Source of the DNA: Ustulina deusta
Taxonomy: Eukaryota; Ascomycota; Sordariomycetes; Xylariales; Xylariaceae
NCBI GenBank assembly: GCA_023159155.1
Contig: JAJNNX010000075.1
Span: 106,227-170,226, forward strand
Reading direction: 5' to 3'
DNA: 64,000 bases
How positions within the stretch are numbered: the stretch's first letter is position 1; every line of letters starts with the position of its first letter. Position numbers and translations under genes: made by a program. The notes below the pieces were generated by a model. That model saw nothing but the letters and a program-made list of their open reading frames with translations, was not told the origin of the DNA and did not search any database. Shown piece by piece: positions 1 to 12,469 of the stretch.

Positions 1-3000
1 AAGGTGGCATCCCCTCACCCGTCAACCTCTGCCCCGATCTCGAATAAAGGGCTACCATCTAGCGCCCGCGCGCAAACCAGCCAGCAGCTGGTGTACGATC
101 CGAACTCGAGGAGAATGGTCCCAAAGGCTCAAGTCGAAGAAGCTGTTGAATTTCAAATCAAGCAGGTTGCAGAGAAGCCCTCAAAAAGGAGGCGGGACGG
201 TGCTTTGCGCAGAGAAGGAAGTCAACTTGCGAAAGGCACTATCTCCAGAGTAAGGGGAACCATAGTAGACGAGAACAAAAGTCTGCGCGAGCTCCCAAAG
301 CGAGAGCAGCCGGCGGCAGAAACATTGCAGACTACAGAAGAAATTCCCCGAGAGGAAGAACCTGGTGTCAAAACTGTCCTGGCAACGGGGACCCCCGGTC
401 GGAACAGCCCAACTCAGTCACCAGAGCCAAGGGGTCCAATGGTTCGAAGCTCATCGCCGTCGAGACAGAAGCCTTCCAGTGAGCAAGAGAGTAATTTCCG
501 ATCCAGTAGTCACCCAACGCAAAATCCTGTAGCGAACGTCCAAGACGAGCTTCCAGTCCACGATAGGAGGTCTAAGAACCACTCCCAACCGTCACAGGCT
601 GTGCGCGACGTGTTAGACGCTATGCCTACGCGACAGGTGTTGTTTGAGGGACCTCGCCCCCAACAGCCTAGTCAAAAGTCGGACCGCCATGAAATGGCTC
701 AAGAATCTCGTCCCTCACCAACCATCGAGGGCTCCGGATTGCCAGACGTTCAGGCCGAGCAGAAGGTAATAGCTGCGGAGAATAAGCCAATAGCCGGACT
801 TGCTACGGATAGGGGCGACTTGAGGCGTTCCAGCTCCAATAGCCCTGCGCGGCAGGCTCGATTCGCCCCGGGACCTGCAGAAAAGCTCGCTGTTAGACAC
901 GTTCCTCTCCCTCGTTCGGCCTCTCCAATAAAATCCGCCATGAAACAGACTAGTCCAGTACAGCGGGAGACCTCACCGTCGGATAACACGTCAGATCCCT
1001 CAGGATCTGGTGCCGTTTCGCCAGATCGGAAAGAGGAGTCCGTCGTATCTCGGAAGAAGGCAGTCCGTGTAAGTTTTGATGATCACGGCATCATTGTTGT
1101 TGGGGATTCGACCACAGCAGTGGAAGAAGAGTATCCCGCCACCCAAAGTCCACAGGGACCCAAACGGGCCTGGTTCAGTAATATAGGGCGAAGTAAGAAG
1201 AAAGAGATTGCCTTGGATGACGATGAAATTATGCAACCACGACCAGCCCTGCCGAGCTTTGGCAGTATTCGAGAGAAGAAGATACGTGAGCTTGGGGAAC
1301 GGCCCCTTGTTCGGCCGCTGGAACCCGCGTATTCACCCGCCATCTCATCTTCACCAGAACTTCGGCCTCAAAGCTCTAGCACACTGGACGATTCGGAAAC
1401 TACGGAAGAGCCTCCTTTGGGCCAGTCAAGCGATCATGCCATTGGCGCGTTGCTAGTCCAGGATCAGGCCTCTCGCATCGCAGCAAATATTTCACGTTTT
1501 AGGGAGCCGTTGCCTCCGGTGGTCACCTCCATCGAGGGATCCGGATACAGCTCAGATAGCATCCAAGATTCCGATTACGAAGAACATCCCGACAGCCCAA
1601 TAGAAGCCAACATCTCCAGCATCAATTCTAGCGTGCTGAGTTCGCAGTTAACACAGCCAGACATCGAGGACAGTAGTCAAAGCACACCAACTGCCGTTGA
1701 CACTCCTCCAAGTGAACATGGAGAAACTCTCCAAACAGTGACTACACAACAGCAGGATATTCCATACATTTCGGTGGTCCAGCCAAGTCCTACGTCCGTA
1801 GAACATAGTTCCCGTGCAAATGGCTCATCAACCCCTCAATACTTTGATGTTCCAGGCGGCTTTCCCGATTACAGATCTGAGTTGAGTTGCGATAGCCAGG
1901 TTGAAGCTCCAAAGGATAGTGCCAGTGCGGCCGTGTTCGAATCTGCTACTGCAACTGTTGATCCAGGGCAGGCGGGACTTTTACCTCAAACCACGCTCGG
2001 CACAACTACGCCTGTAGCAAGCTTAGACAATACTATTAGGGATGAGTCAGACGAGTCAGACGAGAGCGTCTATAGCGATGCTTATGAAGATATTCCCGAT
2101 TTTGACTCCAGTGGGTTCATGTCATTAGATGCAATTGTTGAGAGTCCGGTCAATGAAGAGTCGATACCCAGGATCCCCCACGTTTCAGAGAGCACGCCAG
2201 TGCCTGTCATTGCCAGCGAATCTGGGCGTGATCCCATCTCAGAGGGCGGCCTGGCTAGCCAAGTTCAGCTGGCACCACCCCGAGATGCAGATGATTGGGA
2301 GCAAGCGAAGGCTTTTTGGCGGAGTTTGACAGCTGAGAAACGACGTCAACTTGAACTTGAGGCTGCGGAGGACGCCGGCACTGAGGGTGATCGGGACGAG
2401 GCGTCCCAGCCAATTCGCAGGAACAGCAGCAGAAGAAAGTCTCCAGGGCTGGTGCAGCCAGCTTTGCAAACGTCTCCAGCCCATGGCAAGATTATACAGC
2501 CAAAGTCTCACACGCGAATGTCAGTCAGGGATGACCAGGCCACCAAGGTCACGAGCGCCCAGCCTCAGACGGGTATGCGCAAAACACTGAGGTTGAATGG
2601 AGGAGCTCAAAGTGTTGCAACACCCTCCACTCGTCAAGCAGCTTCGACTCAGGCACAAGCGCCCAAATCATCAACGTCCAGTCGGCGTCAAGCTACCAAG
2701 GTTCGACCACACTCATTGGCCCAGCCAACTTCCAGCAGCCAGGTCACTGCACAAGCCAAGCCCGTTTTGCAACGGCGAGGATCTGATACTAGTGACAGCA
2801 GTTTTAAACGCAGTCGTCCTTCGTCCAGTGGGACTCTCGCATTCCGCAAGACAATGCGCCAAGCCTCTCCTGTTCAACCACGCCATGGGCCCACGAGTGG
2901 TTCGGGGCGGTTCAGTTTGCGGTCCTTATCCCCAACCGGGTCAACCGTTCGGCCTGAATCAAATGCCAGTTTTGTAACTTCTTCTCCCGGGGGCATGAGG

Positions 3001-3951
3001 CGTACATTACGATCCAATAGCGAATCCAGCCGTGAAGGCAAGCGGTCCTCTGTACATTTCCCTTTCTTCGCGCGGTCCACGAAATCGCCTCCCAGGCGCT
3101 CTAAGTACACTAGTCGCTTTGAAGATTCAAGCGATGAAGAGGAAGGAGCATTTACCAACTTTCGAAGCCGCCTTGGTGATTCAAGCGACGAGGAAGCAAG
3201 TCGCCCTACTCCCACAAGGGAGTCTAAATCTCTAGGCAAACCAACACTCCGCAGTTCGGCGGCTACAGCACCCGGTCTCTCCAGACCTACGCCAGTACTC
3301 GAACTCGAGGAAGACTCGCCTGAATTACCCGATAGTGATGATGACTTGATGCCGAGCCCGTTACAGAGCCCCCAAAGTAGAGTCGCACACGGCGATTTCG
3401 CTAGTCATTTGGGAACAGGACGCCGAAGTTCTGGAGCTATTGGTACCTCGACTTTGGGCCGATCCAGATCTGGCCGAGGCGGATTCGCCCCTTCGTCGAC
3501 GGCCCCTGCGCTGCCGATGAAGGAAAAACGTGGGTCCTTGCTGAGTAGACTACGATTCAACAGAAGAGCGGATCAGGCGGGTAAAATTCAACGGGCAGAG
3601 CTCGTCGACAGCGCCGCGCGGCGTGACACAAGACTTGAGCGGGACCGAGGACAGCTAAAACACTTGCGCGGCGAACGGCCCTCAAGCCCGAAACTGCAGA
3701 AAAGGACGTCTATCAGCCGGAGTGAGAGTGGGGGTTTGCAGCGGCCCATGTCGGCCGGTCACCTGTTGGGTCAAGGTGCCACGACGGGCACCCTCGAACG
3801 ACTTCTCGCTCAGGATAAACGAAGCTTCAGCCTCGGGGCCAACGCCAACAATGAGAATTACGAATTCGAGAACGCTAGTGTCGAGAACCCTGGCGCGCTC
3901 AAGAAGAAGAAGTTCGGGGCGCTGCGCCGCATGTTCAAGCTGGACGAGTAG
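1..3951 (+). CDS. Large Ser/Pro-rich disordered protein, C-terminal part (possibly eisosome/Seg1-like)
   Basis: One reading frame is open from the window edge to a TAG at 3949-3951, so the 5' end lies outside; about 1316 residues are visible. I do not recognise a folded enzyme domain. The protein is dominated by Ser, Pro, Thr, Glu and Arg, which suggests an intrinsically disordered scaffold. Visible landmarks, counting from base 4, are LVYDPNSRRMVPK near residues 29-41; a basic motif used three times (MRKTLR about 858, FRKTMR about 947, MRRTLR about 998); a paired acidic phospho-site-like motif DSSDEE at about 1041 and 1059; and a strongly basic C-terminus ending KKKKFGALRRMFKLDE, which could bind membrane. 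A YDPxxRRMVP-like segment plus a basic amphipathic tail made me think of fungal cortical/eisosome proteins (Seg1/Eis1 type). That is a weak recollection of family style, not a match. The reading frame is certain, the function is not. Confidence 0.85.
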   Translation, partial: KVASPHPSTSAPISNKGLPSSARAQTSQQLVYDPNSRRMVPKAQVEEAVEFQIKQVAEKPSKRRRDGALRREGSQLAKGTISRVRGTIVDENKSLRELPKREQPAAETLQTTEEIPREEEPGVKTVLATGTPGRNSPTQSPEPRGPMVRSSSPSRQKPSSEQESNFRSSSHPTQNPVANVQDELPVHDRRSKNHSQPSQAVRDVLDAMPTRQVLFEGPRPQQPSQKSDRHEMAQESRPSPTIEGSGLPDVQAEQKVIAAENKPIAGLATDRGDLRRSSSNSPARQARFAPGPAEKLAVRHVPLPRSASPIKSAMKQTSPVQRETSPSDNTSDPSGSGAVSPDRKEESVVSRKKAVRVSFDDHGIIVVGDSTTAVEEEYPATQSPQGPKRAWFSNIGRSKKKEIALDDDEIMQPRPALPSFGSIREKKIRELGERPLVRPLEPAYSPAISSSPELRPQSSSTLDDSETTEEPPLGQSSDHAIGALLVQDQASRIAANISRFREPLPPVVTSIEGSGYSSDSIQDSDYEEHPDSPIEANISSINSSVLSSQLTQPDIEDSSQSTPTAVDTPPSEHGETLQTVTTQQQDIPYISVVQPSPTSVEHSSRANGSSTPQYFDVPGGFPDYRSELSCDSQVEAPKDSASAAVFESATATVDPGQAGLLPQTTLGTTTPVASLDNTIRDESDESDESVYSDAYEDIPDFDSSGFMSLDAIVESPVNEESIPRIPHVSESTPVPVIASESGRDPISEGGLASQVQLAPPRDADDWEQAKAFWRSLTAEKRRQLELEAAEDAGTEGDRDEASQPIRRNSSRRKSPGLVQPALQTSPAHGKIIQPKSHTRMSVRDDQATKVTSAQPQTGMRKTLRLNGGAQSVATPSTRQAASTQAQAPKSSTSSRRQATKVRPHSLAQPTSSSQVTAQAKPVLQRRGSDTSDSSFKRSRPSSSGTLAFRKTMRQASPVQPRHGPTSGSGRFSLRSLSPTGSTVRPESNASFVTSSPGGMRRTLRSNSESSREGKRSSVHFPFFARSTKSPPRRSKYTSRFEDSSDEEEGAFTNFRSRLGDSSDEEASRPTPTRESKSLGKPTLRSSAATAPGLSRPTPVLELEEDSPELPDSDDDLMPSPLQSPQSRVAHGDFASHLGTGRRSSGAIGTSTLGRSRSGRGGFAPSSTAPALPMKEKRGSLLSRLRFNRRADQAGKIQRAELVDSAARRDTRLERDRGQLKHLRGERPSSPKLQKRTSISRSESGGLQRPMSAGHLLGQGATTGTLERLLAQDKRSFSLGANANNENYEFENASVENPGALKKKKFGALRRMFKLDE

Positions 3952-6403
3952 GGCACGTCGACAGCGAAGAAGAGGGATCGCAGGGTGTTGATCAAGAGGG
4001 CGTTTCGGTAGCACCAGCTCTCCGTCTTACACGGCACGCGACGAGTTGTCTTTCATTCATCGATCTCTTAGGGTTCGGCGGGAAACACTGTAAACACTGG
4101 AAGAGCACACACGACGGGGACCAATCTAGGCTATTCTTCAACCTTCTCGCGCTTGGATTGCTGGATAAGAGAGCTACACATGTATGCATTGAATAGACAC
4201 ACGGCTAGGATTGGTGACATAGAAAAAGGGCAGGGACTCGACTGAAACTTTTTTTTCTCTTTTATATTGTTGATGATACCTCACTACCTATATAGCAAGG
4301 TAGCTTTATTTTATTTTTTATTTTTTTCTGTTCAGCTGGGGGGGTTGAAGGACGATGCAGAGCGGAAAGAGCCACGAGCTATGTCTTTAATTCATGTAAT
4401 TATTACCTCGGGGGAAAGGCGAGTCAAAGATACTGGTTCTTTTTTTTTTTTAACTCAGCTCGCCGTCAAAGGGCTACTAAGGCTTCCGGTATCGTGTCGG
4501 AGGCATGGGTAGCCTCCGACATGCGGAGCGACCCCTGAATACTACTGTAGTATAAACAGATGCGGCTTTCTCAATACCAGGGCCAACACTTGTGCGATCG
4601 ACATAGGTATTACCAAGATGTTCGATGTGGGGGCGTGGCACGGGAAGATGGTGTAGGTGGAACAGCAGGGGTAGCTAGCGCGAGATAACTGCGCGGGATA
4701 CCTGCCATGCCATCCTACTACACTAGTATATGTAGTACCGGTATGAGCATCCAACTACCGTGCCTAGTCGATGGACACGATGGTGTTGCGATGTCGTGCG
4801 GTACCGAGATGCGTGTTTTATCACACAGTAATCCGTGGTGGCGGAACTTGAAGTAGGTAAGTGAGCGAGTGTGTGGGATTTGGTTTTGGTCTTGGTCTGG
4901 GTCTCGGTCTCGGCCAAGATTCTGCATGACAGGCGTGCTGACAGGAGGGGACCGAGATATAATAGATTCCATTTATTTACAGTAAAAAGACTGCTATTTT
5001 TACTATGCTAGATGTTCCTCGGTGCCGAGGTCGCGGTTGGGACGCTGTAAATCAGTACTCGGTATTCGGGGAAGCTTAGGCCTATTTACACTGGAAACTA
5101 CCTGCTACCTACAGTCAGTATAGTGTACGTATTCCTACCTATACTTAGACAGGCTGCCTATGTACTACTAAGGCACCTAAGGTAGTTACTTAAAGAATGA
5201 TGTACTGAGTGTAGGTAAGTAAGAACCATGTTCAATACTACTATCAAATCCCACCCTGTTCACTTTTCTATAGGTAGTGTAATACATATGTTTTTATATT
5301 CAAATTCTCTGGTTCTCCGACTTGTCTAGAATATGGGGAAATATACAAACCCCCTCGCCAAGACCAGGATTACCCCACCAGAGGTCCCCATACTTTTTGC
5401 ATTCCGTACAGTATCTCTGGCATGGCCTCGTCAGTGTTCGTGATTACACGCCCCTCCATTTACTCGACCGAGTCTAGACGCTGGCCTGCATCTGGTTTTG
5501 CTCTGGTCTTGCTCTGGTCTTGCTCTGGTCCGCTCCGGCTACACTGCAGCCAGGGAGCCCTGGCCTGCTGGTGGCAGTGCATGATAGGGGAGCTCTCACA
5601 GTACGGTGTGCAGGCGGTCGGCGGAGATCTGCAGGAATGTTCACATGAGGACCCAGAATTTCTTATTACGTCTGAGGCATGACCAAGAAAAAAAGATCGT
5701 GAGTTTTTTTTTTTTTCGCAGAGTACCTAAGCAACAGTAGGCAGTGGTAGCGATGTACTTCGTAGGTAGCAAAAGTAGTAGGTAGGAGGTAGTATACAGG
5801 TAGTAAGTAAGTAAGTAGGCACAGGTAGACAAGGTGCCCTGACCAGTTACTTACAACTTACTTACCTACTTTTTCTCGCTCGTCTTCACTGGCCTGGGTA
5901 TTACACGTCCATCCATCTGTCTCTGTTCGTCGAGTTTCCTCCCATCTCCTCGTTCTCGTGTTCTCTTGTTTTTGTTTTGCCCGTCTCTGCTCCTCCCGCT
6001 GCTGGCCATCAGCGACGTCTGCATATAATTGGATCGCAGCTATACTTGCGAGGGCATTGATATTCACCAGCATACGTCATTGCGCAACCGAACACGACCT
6101 GCTATCTCGAAGTCGCAGAACTCGAGCATAAATACATCATCGCATTGATTCGACCAAGATCATTGATTACGTCTACGCTTGGACCTACACTGACCTCGCA
6201 TCCCATCCGCAATTGCCCACCCACAGCCAATTGACTCGTTGTTATACCTCCCTCCAACCATCTGGGCTAGTGTCTGGAAAGAGAGAGCATTCATCTCTTG
6301 CTCTCTTCCTCCGCCCGACTCTCCATCCCCCGCCGTCCTCCCCTCGCACCGCAACATCGCAGTCAGCCAATTGACCATTGATCATCGACTCTGACCCCTC
6401 AAG
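3952..6403. other. Intergenic, no supported gene; dehydrogenase promoter and 5' leader at right
   Basis: No convincing coding sequence. The stretch holds T tracts (about 4249-4262 and 4441-4453), many ACCTA/TAGGT-rich microrepeats (about 5080-5230 and 5750-5870) and three perfect tandem copies of the 11-mer TTGCTCTGGTC at 5498-5530. The last about 150 bases before 6404 are pyrimidine-rich, as is common upstream of well-expressed fungal genes. Confidence 0.6.
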
Positions 6404-7792
<1,389 letters not shown>

Positions 7793-9115
7793 AGCGTGTG
7801 AGCCTGGCAATATTTATTGTGGTTACCTGTAGATAGACGAACGTGAACGAAAAGAGTTAACTGGCTTCAGACAGTTTATGCTTGGGGGTCCTTCATGATG
7901 GGGAACGTTGGTCGTGTTTGCCACGGACGGGAGAAGAAAATAAACAAGGGTATTTCGGGCGTTTCTAGTAGCGTGTTTACTCTTCTGAGAGGGAATCGAG
8001 GGTCAAGAATCTTTTCTTGGTTGAATTTCCTTGGTCTCGAGCCATTCTGCAAAAGTGACATTTCTCGGCGGGATACCAAGAATATCAGAACAGAGCACCG
8101 AACTAAACAGGCCAAAGGGAATGAGAACGGCAACAGGAATGCGAGCGGGAGCGGGAAGCAAAGGTTCTATAATGAAGGAGTGCTGCGCATTTCCATTTCC
8201 ATCCTCTCCAGGCAGGGATGTGTGCCGTAGTGTACATTCGGGTCCGGCACATTTTCGTGCGGACCAAAGTACCTAACCTATGTGTGTCTTTGACCCACTC
8301 CAACTCGACGACCATTTATCCGCTTCGTGGGAGTACTCTTCTTATACGTATCTCATCATTCACTTTACAATATCCACGGTTGCGATCGGTTTTTCTGCTG
8401 ATAGAATGCAATTTCTCCGGGATGATGCTTTGCGAGATAACTAGAGACGGCTTCCGTGATGAGGGACATGTCCCACCGAGTCCGGCAGCATCCCGACATG
8501 CGAGCGTGTGCTTTATAGGTAAGTACGTAAATTAGTTGAGTCAAGCACTCGTGTATGGTAATAGGGGGGGTTGGTCCATGTCGCTATGATCGGCGTGGTG
8601 TCAGGATGGGTATAATTGGGTGTCTGTAAGTTTCCGTTGTTGCGCAAAGAGCCTAGGACTGCAGATTGGTGAGATCTCTTCTACAATACCATACGAAATA
8701 CTCTCTTTTTTTCTCTCCATCACATGGCATGTGGCCATGGCCATGTGCCTTGCGCCCGGTCTAAGCTCAAGATAGTTTCTCCTCCTCAGACTTTCCCTTG
8801 CTGTTAGCTAGTCAACCGTGTATGATGGAGGTGCCAGTTGTGTCAACACGTAATTATCAGGTCATGTATATTTTTGAAGCTGGTACAAGTAAGCGGCACC
8901 GTGGTCGCCTTGATGAACAGATAGTAACAAAACATACCTAATATATGCGTCTGGGACTTCTAGTAGTGAGCTACTATATCTGCTTACGGTCAGCGCCAGC
9001 CAACGTCGGCCTCTCCAAGCCTTGGGTGCCCCTGAGACCAGTATCCCGGTCCAGGTCCTATTGGAACGGCACACCATTCCCTCGCCACGTTGAGAGCCAC
9101 AAGCAACACAACGTA
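7793..9115. other. Intergenic, no supported gene
   Basis: Shared 3' region between the dehydrogenase (+) and the membrane protein (-), which converge here. I see only short frames on both strands without codon bias, splice logic or recognisable motifs. Confidence 0.6.
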
Positions 9116-10524
9116 TTAGCCCGAGCGGTGCTCCGATCCCGCGACGACATCGGCCCCATCTCTCGCACTTGGAGACGCAGCTTCGAATTCGGCAATGCTT
9201 TGTTCCGCCGTCGAAGCATGTTTTTTCAGTACAGCTTCCAGGTCAGTAAGGTTCTGGTGTGCAGTGGAAGTACCTGGCTTCGACACGGCTTCCAGTTCTG
9301 GTTTCTTCCTGACATTCTCGCCCCGATTCCTCTCTGTCCCAATGGATCCTTCGAGTTCGGCTTTCACCACGCGGATGCCGTCACCACGAGACTCCACAAG
9401 GCTCCCCTCAAGCTCGGCTCGCGTCGCCGCGGCGTCCAGCTCCGCCTTGGCCGTGTAAACATAAGCCTCGCTTCCCGCCAACTCTGGTTTGCCGATATAA
9501 TCGCTCGGCTCTACCTTGGCAGCCTGCTCGGCTTGTTCTTCTTTTCTCGCTATTTCCCCTCTTTTTTTGCGCCGCCGGATGCAAAAGAATGCAAATGAGA
9601 GTAGAGAGATGCCTCCAAGGATACTGCCAAGGGTAATCCCGATCTTGGCGGTCTCGGACAGTGTGGGCTCGTTCATTGGTAAGTGTTTGAAGTCGGGGGA
9701 ATGTATTGACGACGAAGGCGATGTTGCAGACGAAGACTTCGTGAAGGTTAACGGCGTTGTCGTGGGAAACTTCTGTTCGGCCAACAAAAGTATCGGTCGG
9801 GCCAACACGGACACAGTCGTCTCAGTGCCGAAACTTATTGTACCTGAACCCCAGCAGTTCGGGAGGTTTGTGTACGTAATTTCCCCCTCTGTTATGGTAC
9901 TATAGCAATAACCGGTCTTCCAGGTCAGTCCGCTACATCTCGCGCTGTCAACAATGCACAGGTGCGAAATATGAGGGTTTTCCTTACTTTGGACAACACC
10001 AAACGGCATTGGGAACGGAAATGCCGGTTACCGTGGTCATCCCCACGGGGCAGAGATATCCTGGAGAGTAGGTCATAAAGGCATTGTCGTCAGGGCCGGT
10101 ACTAAGATAGCATTCTAAGGAGCTTGTGTCGATGGCGGAATTGGTGCAGCCGAACGCCGGGAAGACGGAGACAGAGCAATCGATAGCATCGCAACTAGAC
10201 ACATACAGGTTCGAGCATGACCGGCCAGGGGTGAATAATGTCGTCAATGGCGGATATTCATTCGAGGTCGGTGTCGGCGTCGCATCCGATGGAGAGGCAA
10301 TCGTGGATGCTGTTGTTTTTTTTATGCTTGCCCTGTTCAACTTCTCCTCGTCTCCCCTGGCTTCCCCTTTTTCTTTCGGCTTTCTCTCCTTCTTCTTCAG
10401 TTTCCTCTTCGGCCTTCTCTTCTTTAGTTTTCCTCGCAAGAGTTGAGAGAGGTATTACGGTAACCGCGAATATTACTGAGATCGCCGCCTGTCTTCGAAA
10501 GAGCTCATCTATCATCCTAGGCAT
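9116..10524 (-). CDS. Cys-rich extracellular, single-pass plasma-membrane protein with KAEL-type repeats in the cytoplasmic tail
   Basis: Two segments join cleanly: the upstream coding part ending at 9988 and the downstream exon 9944-9116, across a 43 bp intron (GTAAGG..ACAG, 9945-9987). The ectodomain carries regularly spaced Cys (SCSNLYVSSCD, CPVGM, VWCCPNARCSG, GYCYST) and a Ser/Thr-rich stalk. One transmembrane helix follows (IGITLGSILGGISLLSFAFF) and then an RRRKKR stop-transfer. The tail repeats GKPELAG, AKAELDA, TRAELEG, VKAELEG, KKPELEA. This layout is common to fungal surface proteins resembling wall-stress sensors; ligand and role are unknown. The N-terminus is unresolved. A signal-peptide-like stretch starting at an ATG at 10522-10524 (MPRMIDELFRRQ then AAISVIFAVTVIPL) is in another frame from the Cys domain, and the frame switch must fall in a Lys/Glu-rich stretch (about 10310-10440) where I cannot place an intron with confidence. 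The frame opposite this gene contains only shadows. Confidence 0.7.
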
Positions 10525-12469
10525 ACCACAAAGTCGACAAATACTGCCCGAAGTCGATGCGGAGATTAGCATCGGGAATAGTATAGTAAACGCGCTGATG
10601 TTCACAGTGAGACCTCCTTAGGAGCATTCACTATACATATTTGTCTGTTATTGATGCGACAAACGGCCATCGAAGATGTCATAATTATACCGCCATGTTC
10701 TCTTTCATCTCGTATTCGTAGGGTCTTATATCGAGTCGGCGCAGGTGGCTTGGCCTGGCCCCCATAACGGAACCGACATGAGATCAACTCCTGCAGAGTT
10801 GTATCCGTTTTGAAGTGCGTATCAAGACACCCACCGGCTCGCGAGGCAACCGCAAACCGCCTTCGTAGATCACACCGCTGTGTCTGTTGACACCACTCAC
10901 CTCCGCCACAATGTAGATGACGGGCTCAGTATCACTGATCAGGACGTGGATACTATGATTGACATGAAAATTAGCCTAGTGCCAGGGTCACAGTTCCACC
11001 CAAAAGGTGTTTGAGAGAAAACTTGCTCGATGTAGCATACCTTCACCAACCTGGGTTGTCTCGTTTCCCTTATCTTGTGCAGCTGGCTTCATTGACGGAT
11101 AGCACGAAGAGAACAAGTTGCCGAGACCTCGCATGAAAACCTAAAGGAGGAGATGGCCTACCAGCCTGACGGCCCAACTTCAGGTTGAGCACGTGGCCGC
11201 TCACATGAATGGGGTGGGTGATGCTTTACGTGTTTGTATCATACCCCTCTTGTAATATCTTGGTCCCCTCAGCGCCGACCCCAAGTTACAAGTCTAGCTT
11301 TCATCCTTTCATGTCTTGTATCATCTCCTCTCATCGGTACAATCGTAGGCACAAGAGTAAATTATTAAAAAAAAATTACAGGCCGATCGCCATATCATGT
11401 CAATCGCAATCCCATGAAGGATTTTGTCATCCTTTCTCCGGTTGTAAACTTCTTCATGGCTAACCGATTCGCAATTCGCTAGTTGAGTCATCGTCAGATC
11501 ACGCACAAGTTTCGGCCCCAACCCGCCAAGTCGACCCCGTTTCCGAATCTAGGAAAAGGAATTGGCGGAAATACAACTCAAGTTGCTTTGGCCGAAGTGT
11601 TGCCTTTGGTCTCACACTGAGATGGACCATGAACAAAGCCCATTATTAGGTGTCGGTAGGTTGGGGTATTTTGGAAGCTCATTAATACTACATCTATCAT
11701 TACGGCCAGAATAAGCAATGCTTTCAAGTTCGTGTGTGTATTTGCTGAAGAGAGTACTACACAGTCCGTTAATGTCAACTAAGCCAGTAGAGAGTTGTTC
11801 CTTTCCAACGTACATCAACTTGGTTTTGTCACAGCTCGAATATCCACCGTGTGTGACTGGAGAAAGATATTGCCGGCAGGTCGCCATTTCGTTATGCAAA
11901 GATTTCCTCGAGCTAGTGGACAAGCTGCTTAGTTTGTCGGGGTAATGTCCAAGGCCCCTATCATTCTAGAAATAGCAACTGTGATGAATTCAAGGGGCAA
12001 TGAGATCATTCCCATGCATATTCATGAGAGATGTCATTGTAGACACGTCCATACACTATCGAATGCTCTAGGTGAGAACATTCCCAATGGACAAGTGGTC
12101 CAATTCCAAATTCGTCGCAACGAAGATGGTTCTGGGCCCTTAGGAAGGATATCAAGTTGCCGCTTCTGGGCAAACATTTTCCGGTTGTGGACAATTAGTG
12201 AACGTTGATAAGCCTTAATCTATGTAAACAATAGCTTCTTCACATCCTCTTTAACATCTTCGATTAGCTTGGAGTCATCTCAATCATACCTGGACACTGT
12301 ATCAGAATCATTTAAGCTGGTCGCTGAAGAGGAGGGAAGCTTGAAAGAATTTGGTAATATTACTAGTAATTGAGACTGACAAACCGACCTTTTCGCCATA
12401 GAATAAATCAATTGACCTTAGTTTCCCCATCGCAAAATATTATAGAACTGCTCAGCAGAAGCTAGGTCT
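10525..12469. other. Intergenic, no supported gene
   Basis: Upstream region of the membrane protein and downstream region of the DUF2235 gene. Only short non-homologous frames are present, and I see no tRNA-like or repeat structure. Confidence 0.55.

Noticed and set aside
8945..9905. Plus-strand frames of 217 and 129 codons opposite the membrane protein
   Set aside because: The minus strand shows Cys spacing, a membrane helix and a spliceable intron; the plus-strand frames have none.
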